DNA of 64,000 nt from Thalassotalea_H castellviae (GCF_031846185.1 NZ_JAVRIF010000003.1:1-64000), one strand, 5' to 3'. Counted from the first letter of the stretch, positions 1-8,503 are shown. Notes: generated by a model from the letters alone, not told the origin. A program made the numbers and translations.

Positions 1-226
1 CTATATGGCAGTTGTTAGGCAACTCTTGAAAGAGCGGAGTGATTACTTCGTCAAATAATTTCTTGTGACTACTTTCGACATCTTTTTTAACCTTATTGGT
101 CAAAGGGTACATTAAAGGTAATTTAGCATCGAAGCTAATCCCTGCACCTAGAAGCCAGCTTTGTTCACTACACTTTAGGTGCTCCTCAATTTGCAGGAAC
201 AACTCATTATCAATCAAATCATCCAT
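1..226 (-). CDS. SIR2-like domain protein, N-terminal part (cut by window edge)
   Basis: An open frame runs from ATG at 226 to the left edge without a stop (75 codons visible). AAAGGA lies about 8 bases upstream of the ATG, which supports the start. Residues 24-45 read SWLLGAGISFDAKLPLM followed by YPLTNKV, the GAG-I/V-S glycine motif and following loop seen at the start of SIR2-like NAD-binding domains. In bacteria, stand-alone SIR2-like proteins of this kind are often antiphage NADases. Here only the N-terminus is visible, so activity and effector domains cannot be judged. Other genes nearby (DUF2384-like proteins, phosphatase fragment) fit an accessory or defence neighbourhood. It could also be another Rossmann-fold protein with a similar glycine loop. 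Confidence 0.6.
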   Translation of the reverse strand, partial: MDDLIDNELFLQIEEHLKCSEQSWLLGAGISFDAKLPLMYPLTNKVKKDVESSHKKLFDEVITPLFQELPNNCHI

Positions 227-583
227 TTCTTTTTTCCTTTAATAGAGCTGTAAGAAAGATGGCAAATAACGCGTAATAATAGTTTTTATAGGTAGTTCAC
301 GCTTAACCAAATGACCCATAATTAACTTCGGTTTCATCGCTAACTTTATTTAATTATTTTAGTAAGTTATCAGCCGACAAAAACATATTCAATGAATTAA
401 TAGTGATACTTTGATCTTGTTTGGTTTTTTCGAGAGTCAAATATTAATAGTAATCAGGTATGCCTCGAATATAGAGTTTTAAACCATTCATATAGAGTAA
501 ACAGTTTTGTTTACCGCAATGTTTGCAGAGCGACAGCGGTTCGAAATAGACTTTATTTTTTGGACAGCCTTAAAGCCAAATGA
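227..583. other. Intergenic stretch with one orphan C-terminal-like frame
   Basis: No complete gene is seen. On the minus strand an open frame from 569 to the stop at 444 reads CPKNKVYFEPLSLCKHCGKQ and ends LYIRGIPDYY. It has two CxxC-like cysteines but no start codon or upstream reading of its own. It may be the decayed end of the phosphatase-like gene just upstream (584-724) or of another gene. The rest is AT-rich sequence with no promoter or repeat that I can support. Confidence 0.3.
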
Positions 584-724
584 TTAAGCAAGCTCGCACT
601 GCTCTAGTAGCAATAGTGCAAGCTCTCGCTGGAAGTACTGATAGTTATTATTTGCAGCATGAAACAACACTTCGGCTGTTTTGCTGCGTTGTATATTAGC
701 AGTACATAGAAAGAGGATATTCAT
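584..724 (-). pseudogene. Truncated low-molecular-weight tyrosine phosphatase-like gene
   Basis: The 46-residue frame begins MNILFLCTANIQRSKTAEVL, the N-terminus of a low-molecular-weight protein tyrosine phosphatase: a beta strand followed by the phosphate loop C-x5-R-S (C7 to R13). The family is normally 105-155 residues, so the frame stops too early. The following residues (from about 30) no longer resemble the family, and the Asp-Pro acid motif is missing. AAAGG lies 9 bases upstream of the ATG at 724; an ATG at 730 is the alternative start. It begins 13 bases after the DUF2384-like gene, so the two probably share a transcript. A frameshifted remnant is the simplest reading; a functional mini-protein cannot be excluded. 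Confidence 0.5.
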
Positions 725-737
725 TTGCATTTACCTT

Positions 738-992
738 TTATGAAAAATCCCCTGTCCTCATGCGAACCAGCATGGCCTTCACTGCATCAACATCAATAGT
801 TAGCATCTCAAACGGTGACTTTCCTTGTAAAAAAGGTTTAGGTTTAGTCAGCCATTCCTGGCATATCCGATCATCAAATTTAAATTGTTTCATCAATTCC
901 TGATAAATTCCAAAATGCTCAGTTTTTAAAAATTCTAGCTCAGGTGAATAAGTAAGTTTTTCTACAGAAAATTTGGAGTTTTGATTAGGCAT
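738..992 (-). CDS. Small protein with MbcA/ParS/Xre-like (DUF2384) C-terminal domain
   Basis: This is an 84-residue protein. Its second half (about residues 43-84) reads C-x2-EWLTKPKPFLQGKSPFEML and ends AMLVRMRTGDFS. This is the WL-x2-P-x2-L-x2-x-x-P-x2-L ... G pattern of the toxin-binding domain in MbcA/ParS/Xre-type antitoxins. In that family the domain usually pairs with a RES or Fic-like toxin; no such partner is visible here. Downstream lies the phosphatase fragment (13 bases away). No clear ribosome site precedes the ATG at 992. The same C-terminal pattern recurs in the gene at 1606-2021, so this segment holds two diverged copies. It is likely a real gene; its role is unknown. Confidence 0.5.
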   Translation of the reverse strand: MPNQNSKFSVEKLTYSPELEFLKTEHFGIYQELMKQFKFDDRICQEWLTKPKPFLQGKSPFEMLTIDVDAVKAMLVRMRTGDFS

Positions 993-1301
993 AAATTTGA
1001 GATTTAAGTAATGATGACCTTAATCAACACTAAAGCATAAAATCTATTTGCTGTCTAACCCATACTTGAACTTACTATTTTTCAGTTTAGTTTATAGTCG
1101 GCCTAGTATTGGTAATTAACTTATAAAACGTCTGCTCTGATATGATAGCTGACCTCACTAATTAGCTTAACCCCTCAAGAATACACATTTTAAACAATTT
1201 CACCTTTAAATAGTTCGTAGCGATTGATTGTTAATATTAACGGCATACAGCTTTTTGTGTGTTGTTGATGTGACCATGTCACACCTAAATATCAATACGA
1301 T
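993..1301. other. Intergenic, nothing supported
   Basis: 309 bases of AT-rich sequence lie between two minus-strand genes. I see no open frame of convincing composition, no strong hairpin and no repeat. It presumably holds the promoter of the 84-residue gene, but no -35/-10 pair stands out. Confidence 0.4.
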
Positions 1302-1613
1302 TTAATTGCCTATATTTCTTTGAAAAATTCCTGATATGGTGTGGTCGATACTTAAAATTGAACCCTTTTCATTAGAAAATTCAACATCTATATTGATGGC
1401 TTTAAATATTGCCGCAATGTCGTGTGGATATAGCCCGATTTTCTTTGGATTTTGACTAATCACATGGGCAGATGAACCATAAATAAGGTTAGAATATTTC
1501 TTGCCAATTTTTATTGCATTTTCAGCAGAAAATTCATTATCTATTGCTGATTTAATATCTGAGCTTAAAATATAGTGAGGTGTGTTTGTTGTGTTTACTT
1601 TAATTTTAATCAT
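1302..1613 (-). CDS. Hypothetical protein, 103 residues, coupled to the frameshifted gene upstream
   Basis: I do not recognise the family. The protein is soluble, with no signal peptide or membrane segment; it starts MIKIKVNTTNTPHYIL and has a central SAENAIKIGKKYSNL helix. Its ATG overlaps the end of the upstream gene: if that gene is read through its -1 frame change, its TAA (1608-1606) lies inside the first three codons here (8-base overlap). This is the layout of translationally coupled genes. The overlap is the best evidence that both are real and belong to one operon. An interaction or toxin-antitoxin relation with the DUF2384-like protein is possible but only inferred from position. 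Confidence 0.5.
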   Translation of the reverse strand: MIKIKVNTTNTPHYILSSDIKSAIDNEFSAENAIKIGKKYSNLIYGSSAHVISQNPKKIGLYPHDIAAIFKAINIDVEFSNEKGSILSIDHTISGIFQRNIGN

Positions 1614-2021
1614 TATGAACCCGCTTATTAAAATCCCCAGTTTTAAATATATAAAGTATATCTAGAACTTTCTTTTTACCATCGACTTTAGCGATTAAAG
1701 ATAAAGGGGTTGAACTTTCCAAAGGTTTTTTGGGTTAGTTAACCAGCTGATAGCCTTTGCCTCTATTTTAAATACATTAAGAAGCTCATCATGCAAATTT
1801 TGATTTTTTTCTAATGTATTATTTACTTGTTTGCATATTTCTCTTTCTAGTTTATCAATAGTAATGATTTTGTTTCTATGTTGTGTTTTTTCAGTTAATG
1901 ACTCGACTCTGATATTCGTTGGTATGTGTTTGATTTTTAAACCCACTTCAGCACTTCCAGTTTTTGATTCATTGGCCGGGCAAATCATTATTTCAATTTC
2001 ATTTTCCTTTAAATCAATCAT
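1606..2021 (-). CDS. Release-factor-like domain fused to a DUF2384-like tail, with a -1 frame change at A AAA AAC
   Basis: The frame opens at ATG 2021 (AAGAAGAG just upstream) and in frame 0 ends at 1695 with an implausible tail (LWKVQPLYL). At 1725-1731 the message reads A AAA AAC in phase with frame 0. A one-base backward slip there continues for 39 more residues, through PLESSTPLSLIAKV to TGDFNKRVHND, and stops at 1606. The resulting protein of about 138 residues ends in WLTNPKKPLESSTPLSL ... TGDF, parallel to the DUF2384-like tail of the gene at 738-992. Residues about 14-60 (VGLKIKHIPTNIRVES and TQHRNK) resemble the core of class I release-factor domains, but no GGQ motif is present. This is either programmed -1 frameshifting or a single-base deletion. 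Function unknown. Confidence 0.55.
1725..1731 (-). promoter_or_regulatory. Candidate -1 slippery heptamer (A AAA AAC)
   Basis: The heptamer is in the X XXY YYZ phase relative to the upstream frame (codons CCA AAA AAC). Slipping by -1 joins the frame to a conserved-looking domain end. No strong stimulatory hairpin and no well-spaced internal Shine-Dalgarno (the closest AGAGG is about 30 bases upstream) are evident, so a plain indel remains equally possible. Confidence 0.4.
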
Positions 2022-2563
2022 GGCTCTTCTTTTAAATTTTTTATATGGATAAATTTATTGTTTGTAGTATTTATTATAGTCAAAAGCAGTAAATTAATAC
2101 TATGTTGGTATTAAGTAACATACATAATTAGTGAATATAAAATGATTAAACGAGCAAGTTTAAGTAACAGCAATAACCCTTTGGAGGGTTTCGATAAATT
2201 ATGGGGGGACGCTCTTAAAGGCTCTATTTTGTTAAAAAACAAGCTCAGAACAAAGGTATTGTGCTTACAACATGTGGATCGCCACAAAGAATGATACATA
2301 CGACACCAGATAAGAAAATTTATCTTAATTAGTTACGTTTTAAGATCGTCCTTAATCTTTGAAATAAATCCCTCATATGATCACTTATACACCAAACCAA
2401 TCATTTTTTAGTGAAATAAAAAACCTCAGATTGGGCTGCTTAGATACGAAAGCGGAAGTTAGCTTTGGCCTGTCTAAGGACAAATGTTGCGACAAAGCAG
2501 TCATGACTATTAGTTATATTGTTAAATATAATCTTTGTTCTAGCGCATATGCACACGACTAAT
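2022..2563. other. Intergenic, no convincing gene
   Basis: This AT-rich stretch joins the defence-like segment to the metal island. Short frames occur on both strands (for example plus 2143-2286, 47-residue class, and plus 2377-2562), but none has a recognisable motif, a good ribosome site or a neighbour relation. They may be remnants from island insertion. I see no terminal repeats or integrase fragment. Confidence 0.35.
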
Positions 2564-2591
2564 CCCACGCTAAACGTGACTTTAGCGTGGG
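2564..2591 (-). terminator. Hairpin downstream of the first czc operon
   Basis: A perfect 11-bp inverted repeat (CCCACGCTAAA / TTTAGCGTGGG) with a 6-base loop lies 20 bases past the czcA stop codon. The run of T expected on the minus strand is weak, so termination efficiency is uncertain. Confidence 0.5.
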
Positions 2592-2610
2592 GTTAGAGGT
2601 CTCAGTTATT

Positions 2611-5600
2611 TTATCTGGATAGCTCTTCTATTTTTTTCCTTGAAAACCAGCTATATAAAACAGGTAATACGAACAGTGTTAACAGCGTGGCCGTTACCAA
2701 GCCACCTACAATAACACTGGCAAGTGGACGTTGTATTTCTGCACCTACACCATTCGACATTAGCATTGGGATTAAGCCTAATGCAGATGTTATAGCAGTC
2801 ATTAGTACAGGTCTTAATCTTGAAGTAGCACCTTCAAAAACGGCTTTAGATGCGTCAAGTCCGTCTTTAATACGTTGGTTGATACTTTCTACCATAACGA
2901 CCCCATTCAATACCGCTACACCAAATAAGGTAATAAAGCCAACGGAGCTTGGTACGGATAGATATTGTCCTGATATGTACAAAGAAAATACGCCACCAAT
3001 AACGGCAAGTGGCACATTAACTAAAATCAGCATAGCTTGACCAACAGAGCTAAAAGCAAAGTAAAGTAACAATGCAATTAGCGCTAAAGATAAAGGTACA
3101 ACGATAGCTAGTCTTTTTTGAGCACGCTGTTGGCTTTCGAATTGTCCACCTATTGCTACCGAGTAGCCTGAAGGTAGGTCAACTTTCTCAGCAATAACTT
3201 TTCTGATGTCGGCTACTACACTACCCATATCTCTATTCTGAACGTTTGCTTGAATAACGACACGCCTTTGAACATCATCGCGCCTTACTTGAGGAGGACC
3301 TGATTCAAATGAAACAGTTGCAACATCACCTAAGCGTACCCAGGCGCCTGTTGGTGACTGAATTCGAATATCTGAAATAGCTTCCTTATTTTGTCGGTAC
3401 TCTTCTTCAATACGCACGTAAATATCATAACGTTCATTGCCTTTGATGATTTGTCCAGCTTCAACCCCTCCAATACCATCTCGCACAACTTCCATTATAT
3501 CAACAACTGAAAGTCCAAAGCGCGATAGCTCTTGCCTATTAGGTTTTACGACAAGTTGCGCTTCACCTGCAATTTGCTCAAGAGCAACATCTCTTGCACC
3601 ATCAACACTCTTTATAGCCGCTTCGATCTCTTGTCCTTTAGCTGCTAAAACGTCTAACTCAGGGCCAAATAACTTTATCGCCAACTGAGCTTTTACGCCA
3701 GATAGTAACTCATCAACACGAGTCGCAATAGGTTGAGAAAAGTTTAGTAGTAAGCCAGGAAACTCCTCTAAAGATCTCTCCATTTTCCCTTGAAGTTCAT
3801 ATCGATTAGATGCACTGGTCCACTCAGAAACAGGCTTCAACCCTATGTAAATTTCTATGTTATTCACAGGCTCTGGATCTCCACCTATTTCGGCTCGACC
3901 AATTCGGCTTAATGCATAGGTTACTTCAGGAAAAGCCATTAGTTTTTCTTCTAGAATTGGTGCCACAGTGAGCGCGGTATCTAAACTGGAAGAAGGTGCC
4001 AGCGTTGCTCTTAAGTTTATCGTCCCTTCTTCTAACTCAGGTACAAATTCAGTACCAATTAATGGAACTAATGCAAAGGCAGAGAAAACTAATATAAGTG
4101 CGGCTGAAATGACTAACTTGGTGCGTTTTAGTGCGAATGTAAGCCCTTTTCTGTAGAGTTTGTCTAATGGCCTAAGAACAAAGCTTTCCCTCTCTTTTAC
4201 ACCTGACTTAAATAAATAAGTTGCCAGTGCAGGTACGATAAACAACGCAACCACAATCGCAGATACAACGGCTAAGATGATGCTTATTGCCATAGGTTGG
4301 AATAACTTTGCTTCAACCCCTTCAAAGCTGAACAATGGCGCAAATACGACTAAAATAATCGAGGCAGCAAAAAAGACGGGACGAGCCACTTCTTTACCTG
4401 CATTTTGCAGACGTAATTTAATGCCGTGCTCATCGTGTTCTACATCGTGCGGATCTGCGTCAGAAGTTGGAACACGTTCCTTTACCGATTTCGAATGTGT
4501 CGCGTCAGGTCTATTTAAATGTTTAAACATATTTTCAACCATAACCACTGAGCCATCTACAAGCATACCAATAGCGACCGCTATGCCACCCAGTGACATA
4601 AGGTTTGCAGAAATGCCCCACCAAGCCATGATCATTAACGCGATACCAATTGAAATTGGAATAGATATTAATACCAAGAAGGTTGCACGTAAATTCATTA
4701 AAAATAGTGCTAATACAATACAGATGAAAATAAATGCTAGTAATAGTGCATCAACCACTGTATTTACCGCTTTTTCAATCAAATCAGCCTGATCATAAAA
4801 AGGCTCAAAGCGAACACCTTTTGGCAATGCTTGACTAATTAATGGAATTCTTGCATTGATACCATCAATGGTGGCTTTAGTATTTGAACCCATGCGTTTT
4901 AAGACAATGCCAGAGACAACTTCGCCTAAATTTTCGACTTTACCGTCTTCGGTTTTGCGCGTCATGGTGACAGCACCTTGACGAATTTCACTGCCCATTT
5001 CAACTTTAGCAATATCTGAAACCGTAACAACCGTACCATCGACTGTTTTAACGGGAACTTGTTTGATATTACTGATGCCAGCCTCACCACTCTCAAACCA
5101 GCCTGTGCCTCTAATCACAAGCTGCTCTTGCCCACGGTTCATGTACCATCCGCCAACATTCGCATTGTTGTTATCTAGGGCACCAACAACGTCTTCTTGC
5201 GTTAGTTCATATGCTAAGAGCTTAGATGGATCGACATTGACTTGGTATTGCCTAACATTACCACCAAAAGATAATACATCAGTGACTCCATCGACAGGCA
5301 TAACGAGTAACTTAACAATCCAATCGTTAAGGCTTCGAAGCGCCATAGCATCATAACCTGCACCTTTATCTGAAATAAGAAGATACTGAAATACTTGGCC
5401 CAGCCCAGAGGTGTTTGGTCCCATTTCGGGTGTCCCAACACCTTCTGGTATCAGTTCTTTTGCGGCTTGAAGACGCTCAAATACGAGTTGTCTTGCAAAG
5501 TAAATGTCGGTGCCTTCTTTGAAAACAACCGTAACGCCAGACAAGCCTGTTTTAGAAATTGAGCGCACTTGTTCTACATCAGGTAGGGCATACATTACCG

Positions 5601-5811
5601 CTTCAATGGGGTACGTAATGAGTTGTTCAACTTCTTCAGCAGCCAGTCCTGGCGCTTCAGTATTTACAGCAACTTGAACATTAGTAACATCAGGAAAGGC
5701 ATCCAAATTTAATTTTGGAATCACCATAACTGCACCAACCATAGTGGCAAACAGCGCAATCAAAATCAGGAGTCTATTATTAACAGACCAATCTATTATT
5801 TTATTAAACAT
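2611..5811 (-). CDS. czcA: Heavy-metal RND efflux transporter, CzcA family (AIG-x3-DGS type)
   Basis: A 1066-residue inner-membrane proton-driven RND pump that exports metal cations through a periplasmic adaptor and an outer-membrane channel. It has a first membrane helix at about 10-30, the porter-domain start DAFPDVTNVQV, and the second half of the RND repeat from about residue 520. The helix-4 motif near residue 409 reads AIGMLVDGSVVMVEN. It keeps the metal-RND Asp-Gly and Glu-Asn but has AIG instead of the DFG of classic CzcA/CnrA, so substrate specificity is uncertain. After this helix there is an unusual polar insert of about 30 residues (DADPHDVEHDEHG). It is the last gene of the minus-strand set czcC-czcB-czcA, 11 bases after czcB. 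Assignment to the metal-RND family is secure; the exact metal is not. Confidence 0.88.
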   Translation of the reverse strand: MFNKIIDWSVNNRLLILIALFATMVGAVMVIPKLNLDAFPDVTNVQVAVNTEAPGLAAEEVEQLITYPIEAVMYALPDVEQVRSISKTGLSGVTVVFKEGTDIYFARQLVFERLQAAKELIPEGVGTPEMGPNTSGLGQVFQYLLISDKGAGYDAMALRSLNDWIVKLLVMPVDGVTDVLSFGGNVRQYQVNVDPSKLLAYELTQEDVVGALDNNNANVGGWYMNRGQEQLVIRGTGWFESGEAGISNIKQVPVKTVDGTVVTVSDIAKVEMGSEIRQGAVTMTRKTEDGKVENLGEVVSGIVLKRMGSNTKATIDGINARIPLISQALPKGVRFEPFYDQADLIEKAVNTVVDALLLAFIFICIVLALFLMNLRATFLVLISIPISIGIALMIMAWWGISANLMSLGGIAVAIGMLVDGSVVMVENMFKHLNRPDATHSKSVKERVPTSDADPHDVEHDEHGIKLRLQNAGKEVARPVFFAASIILVVFAPLFSFEGVEAKLFQPMAISIILAVVSAIVVALFIVPALATYLFKSGVKERESFVLRPLDKLYRKGLTFALKRTKLVISAALILVFSAFALVPLIGTEFVPELEEGTINLRATLAPSSSLDTALTVAPILEEKLMAFPEVTYALSRIGRAEIGGDPEPVNNIEIYIGLKPVSEWTSASNRYELQGKMERSLEEFPGLLLNFSQPIATRVDELLSGVKAQLAIKLFGPELDVLAAKGQEIEAAIKSVDGARDVALEQIAGEAQLVVKPNRQELSRFGLSVVDIMEVVRDGIGGVEAGQIIKGNERYDIYVRIEEEYRQNKEAISDIRIQSPTGAWVRLGDVATVSFESGPPQVRRDDVQRRVVIQANVQNRDMGSVVADIRKVIAEKVDLPSGYSVAIGGQFESQQRAQKRLAIVVPLSLALIALLLYFAFSSVGQAMLILVNVPLAVIGGVFSLYISGQYLSVPSSVGFITLFGVAVLNGVVMVESINQRIKDGLDASKAVFEGATSRLRPVLMTAITSALGLIPMLMSNGVGAEIQRPLASVIVGGLVTATLLTLFVLPVLYSWFSRKKIEELSR

Positions 5812-5822
5812 AGTCTTGCTCC

Positions 5823-7139
5823 CTAGTGGTTGTGCGGATCAAATCCGCCTTTAGCGATTTCAGACGCAACAAAAAATGCGCCTTTAGTTACAATTCGCGT
5901 TCCACTATCAAGGCCAATGATTTCTCTAAAACCACCTAAGGCTCGGCCTAGTTCTATTTCTACAGCTTTAAATTCTCCAGGGTGGTCTTCGACAAATACT
6001 GTCCAATCACCATCTGCGCTGCGGATCAATGCTTCTTCTGGCACAGCCATCACTTTCTGCTTTGTGGCAAACTGAAAGTAAACTTTTACAAACATGCCTG
6101 AATGAAGATTATCATCCGAATTATCTACTCCTAACCTAATAATTCGAGTACGAGTAATAGGGTCAATTGTATGGGCTTCTTGGATAACTTTGGCATTGTA
6201 ACTCTGGCCTTCTAATTTAAGTACCGCAGGAGAATCAATTGATAAATTCAGCTTTTTATTTGGAGAAACTTTTGCTTCAACCCATAGTTGTTTTTCATCT
6301 GCTAACAACATTACTGAATCACCAGCATCAACACGTTGCCCTTGGATAAAATCGTCTTGAAGTACAACCCCTTCACGCTGAGCAATTAATGTATATTGCC
6401 CAAACGCTTTTATGTCTTTGTTAGAAATGCCATCTATTGCTTTTTCAGTTAACCCTAAAGCAATAAGCTTCCCGTAACTCGCATTGTATGTAGTCTCTGC
6501 TTGTAATAATCTACTTTCACTCACCGTCTTGTTACCCAGCTTTTTCACACGTTGCCATTCGGTTGAAGCGATTAAATAGTCAGCCTGTGCTTGTGCCATT
6601 GCTTCACTAAATAATGTAACTAACTTCTGACCTATTTCTACATGCTCTCCAAGCGCTGCATGGCGACTAATAATGACTGACTCTGTACGTGGCGATACCA
6701 CATAACTTTTATAGCCATTAGCTTTTATTTCGCCTGGTGCATATACGGTGCTAAATTGATATTCAGGCTTAACACTTTCCACTTTAATGTTAGCAAGCGA
6801 CATCTTCTTTGGATCAATAGTGATACCTTCTTCATGCTCTTCATCTTTTCCTTCCTTATTTACTTTTTCGTGATCATGTTCGTCATGGTCATCTTTTTCT
6901 TCCCTATTTTCCTTTTCGTGATCATGCTCGTCATGGTCATCTTTTTCTTCTTTATGTCCTTTATCGTGACCATGTTCGCCATGATCATCTTTATGTTCTT
7001 TTACATCTTGCTTCGAAACTTTTGTGACAGAGCCAGTACCATCTGACGACTGTGCAAAAGCGTCATGATTTGTAGTAAACCCAACTAACAGGCTGCTAAT
7101 TACTACGGCTAATAATTTTTTACTAAATATTGTATTCAT
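5823..7139 (-). CDS. czcB: RND periplasmic adaptor, CzcB type, with His/Asp/Glu-rich N-terminal repeats
   Basis: A 438-residue membrane-fusion (HlyD-type) protein that links the RND pump to the outer-membrane channel. A signal peptide covers about residues 1-29 (cleavage after AFA). Residues about 46-105 are almost entirely H, D, E and K and include two near-identical 16-residue units (core KDDHDEHDHEK) encoded by a 48-bp tandem repeat. This is a likely periplasmic metal-binding arm. The barrel/lipoyl parts follow from about 110 (MSLANIKVESV, GEIKANGYK, then a coiled-coil hairpin around 190-235). The protein ends FDPHNH. It lies between czcC and czcA on one strand. The acidic-His arm is much longer than in the second CzcB of this window. 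Confidence 0.88.
   Translation of the reverse strand: MNTIFSKKLLAVVISSLLVGFTTNHDAFAQSSDGTGSVTKVSKQDVKEHKDDHGEHGHDKGHKEEKDDHDEHDHEKENREEKDDHDEHDHEKVNKEGKDEEHEEGITIDPKKMSLANIKVESVKPEYQFSTVYAPGEIKANGYKSYVVSPRTESVIISRHAALGEHVEIGQKLVTLFSEAMAQAQADYLIASTEWQRVKKLGNKTVSESRLLQAETTYNASYGKLIALGLTEKAIDGISNKDIKAFGQYTLIAQREGVVLQDDFIQGQRVDAGDSVMLLADEKQLWVEAKVSPNKKLNLSIDSPAVLKLEGQSYNAKVIQEAHTIDPITRTRIIRLGVDNSDDNLHSGMFVKVYFQFATKQKVMAVPEEALIRSADGDWTVFVEDHPGEFKAVEIELGRALGGFREIIGLDSGTRIVTKGAFFVASEIAKGGFDPHNH
6862..6957 (-). repeat. 48-bp tandem coding repeat in czcB
   Basis: Two copies with period 48 (starting near 6863 and 6911) share the core TGATCATG-(T/C)-TCGTCATGG on the plus strand and encode the acidic histidine units of CzcB. 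Differences are few, so the duplication is recent or under constraint. Confidence 0.75.
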
Positions 7140-7202
7140 TTTTTTAACCTATATTTTGATAAATTTAAGATTTCGTTTTTCGCTACTGAAAAAATAAAGC
7201 GT

Positions 7203-8420
7203 TCAAATCTCAAATTTTGATAACTGACCCATACTTAAAACGAAGGATATTTCTGCAAGCTTGAATTGATTTTCCAAACGTATTCCTGCATGAAGCCCTT
7301 CCGCGCGTTGATTTAATGCAAGTAGGTAGTCAGACGTATTAATGTCACCAGCTTCCCAGCGCTTATTTAATAAATTTGCACTGCTATCTAATCTGCCTTG
7401 TGTGAGTTTTCGCCATTGCTCATAGTATTTTTTACTGATATTAAGCGATTCATATTTAGCTTTTGCTTCAAAAGACTGCTTTCGATATACCGATCGAAAG
7501 TTAGCTTCTGCTGCAATGGCTTCTGAATAAGCGGCTTTAACCGTATCTGAATAGTTATTTCTGATGTTTAAAGGAATTGATAAAGTCACACCAACCAAGT
7601 CTTCATCTCCACTTTTCCCTGCGCTAACGCCAATGGTTGGATTAGCTTTAGATTCCATAGTGGTTAGCTGAGCCTTAGATTGTTGTCCCTTCCATTGCGC
7701 TCTAGCGAGTTTAACTTTTGGATGATCCTCAACCCACTGGGAGTTAAATGAATAGCTTGTTGCCCCAAAAGTAAATGAAAACAAATTTGTAGTATTAGGC
7801 GTCCAATCAGGCAATAACTCCTGAACCTTTACCTCTGCATTTTTCAATGCTATTTGCGACTCAGATATTTCACTGAAAATTTGGGACAAGTTTAAATAGA
7901 CCAATTCAGCGTCAAGTGGCTCTAAAAGTCCGGCTTTTCGCTTATCTTCAACAATGCCAACGAGCGTTTGCAATTGCTCTTCTCTTTCTGAAAGTAACTG
8001 AGCAGCTTCTTTTGCTGCTTGCCAATTAACTAATGCAGTTAAAGCGTTAGCCTTTTTAGAATCGAGTAAAGATAACAATTGTTGCTGGTTTACATAGACA
8101 TCAATTTCACCAATGCTTTTATTTGCTGATTGCTTATCCCAGAAATCAATTGTTTGGCTGATACCAATGGAGTAATTATCAAAATCACCTTCTTTTTCAT
8201 AACTAGCTTCTAGCTCTGGGTTATAAACGGCTTGAGTTAAACCATTGGCTCTATGACTACTTGCATTGAGTAACTCTTTCGCTGCTATAACTTCGGGATC
8301 TTTATTTATTTGACTATCAAGCCATGAAATATTTTTCTCTTTGCCATAACTGGCAGCTGAAAAACTCACAACCATGCATAAAGACAGGACTAAACCTGTA
8401 TTTTTTAAATATATATACAT
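7203..8420 (-). CDS. czcC: Outer-membrane efflux protein, CzcC/TolC type
   Basis: A 405-residue outer-membrane channel subunit of the tripartite pump. It has a signal peptide at 1-26 (ending AASYG), followed by the alternating alpha-helical and beta segments of the OEP family, with the duplicated repeat starting near 40 and 225. Motifs include NPELEASYE and, in the second half, KANPTIGVSAGKSG with VGVTLSIPL. The length is typical for CzcC (about 400-420). The gene is 63 bases upstream of czcB. The gene at 8504 precedes it by 83 bases and is probably in the same transcript. Confidence 0.85.
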   Translation of the reverse strand: MYIYLKNTGLVLSLCMVVSFSAASYGKEKNISWLDSQINKDPEVIAAKELLNASSHRANGLTQAVYNPELEASYEKEGDFDNYSIGISQTIDFWDKQSANKSIGEIDVYVNQQQLLSLLDSKKANALTALVNWQAAKEAAQLLSEREEQLQTLVGIVEDKRKAGLLEPLDAELVYLNLSQIFSEISESQIALKNAEVKVQELLPDWTPNTTNLFSFTFGATSYSFNSQWVEDHPKVKLARAQWKGQQSKAQLTTMESKANPTIGVSAGKSGDEDLVGVTLSIPLNIRNNYSDTVKAAYSEAIAAEANFRSVYRKQSFEAKAKYESLNISKKYYEQWRKLTQGRLDSSANLLNKRWEAGDINTSDYLLALNQRAEGLHAGIRLENQFKLAEISFVLSMGQLSKFEI

Positions 8421-8503
8421 AAAAAATCTTAATTTTAAAATTAATAAACACGAACCCTTTATCCATTATTAAAGGATAAATAGGTCATTAAAAATTAATC
8501 TAA

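Noticed and set aside
2111..2299. Minus-strand 62-residue frame
   Set aside because: It has no motif, no ribosome site and low-complexity composition; the opposite strand has an equally weak short frame.
2377..2562. Plus-strand 61-residue frame before the czc hairpin
   Set aside because: No recognisable domain, no start signal; probably chance.
4277..4792. Plus-strand 171-residue frame inside czcA
   Set aside because: It lies antisense to a clear RND gene and its composition (Ser/Thr/Ala-rich) is that of a shadow frame.
6756..7046. Plus-strand hydrophobic frame opposite the His-rich part of czcB
   Set aside because: It is the antisense of the H/D/E codon repeats, which always gives Met/Ile/Phe-rich text.
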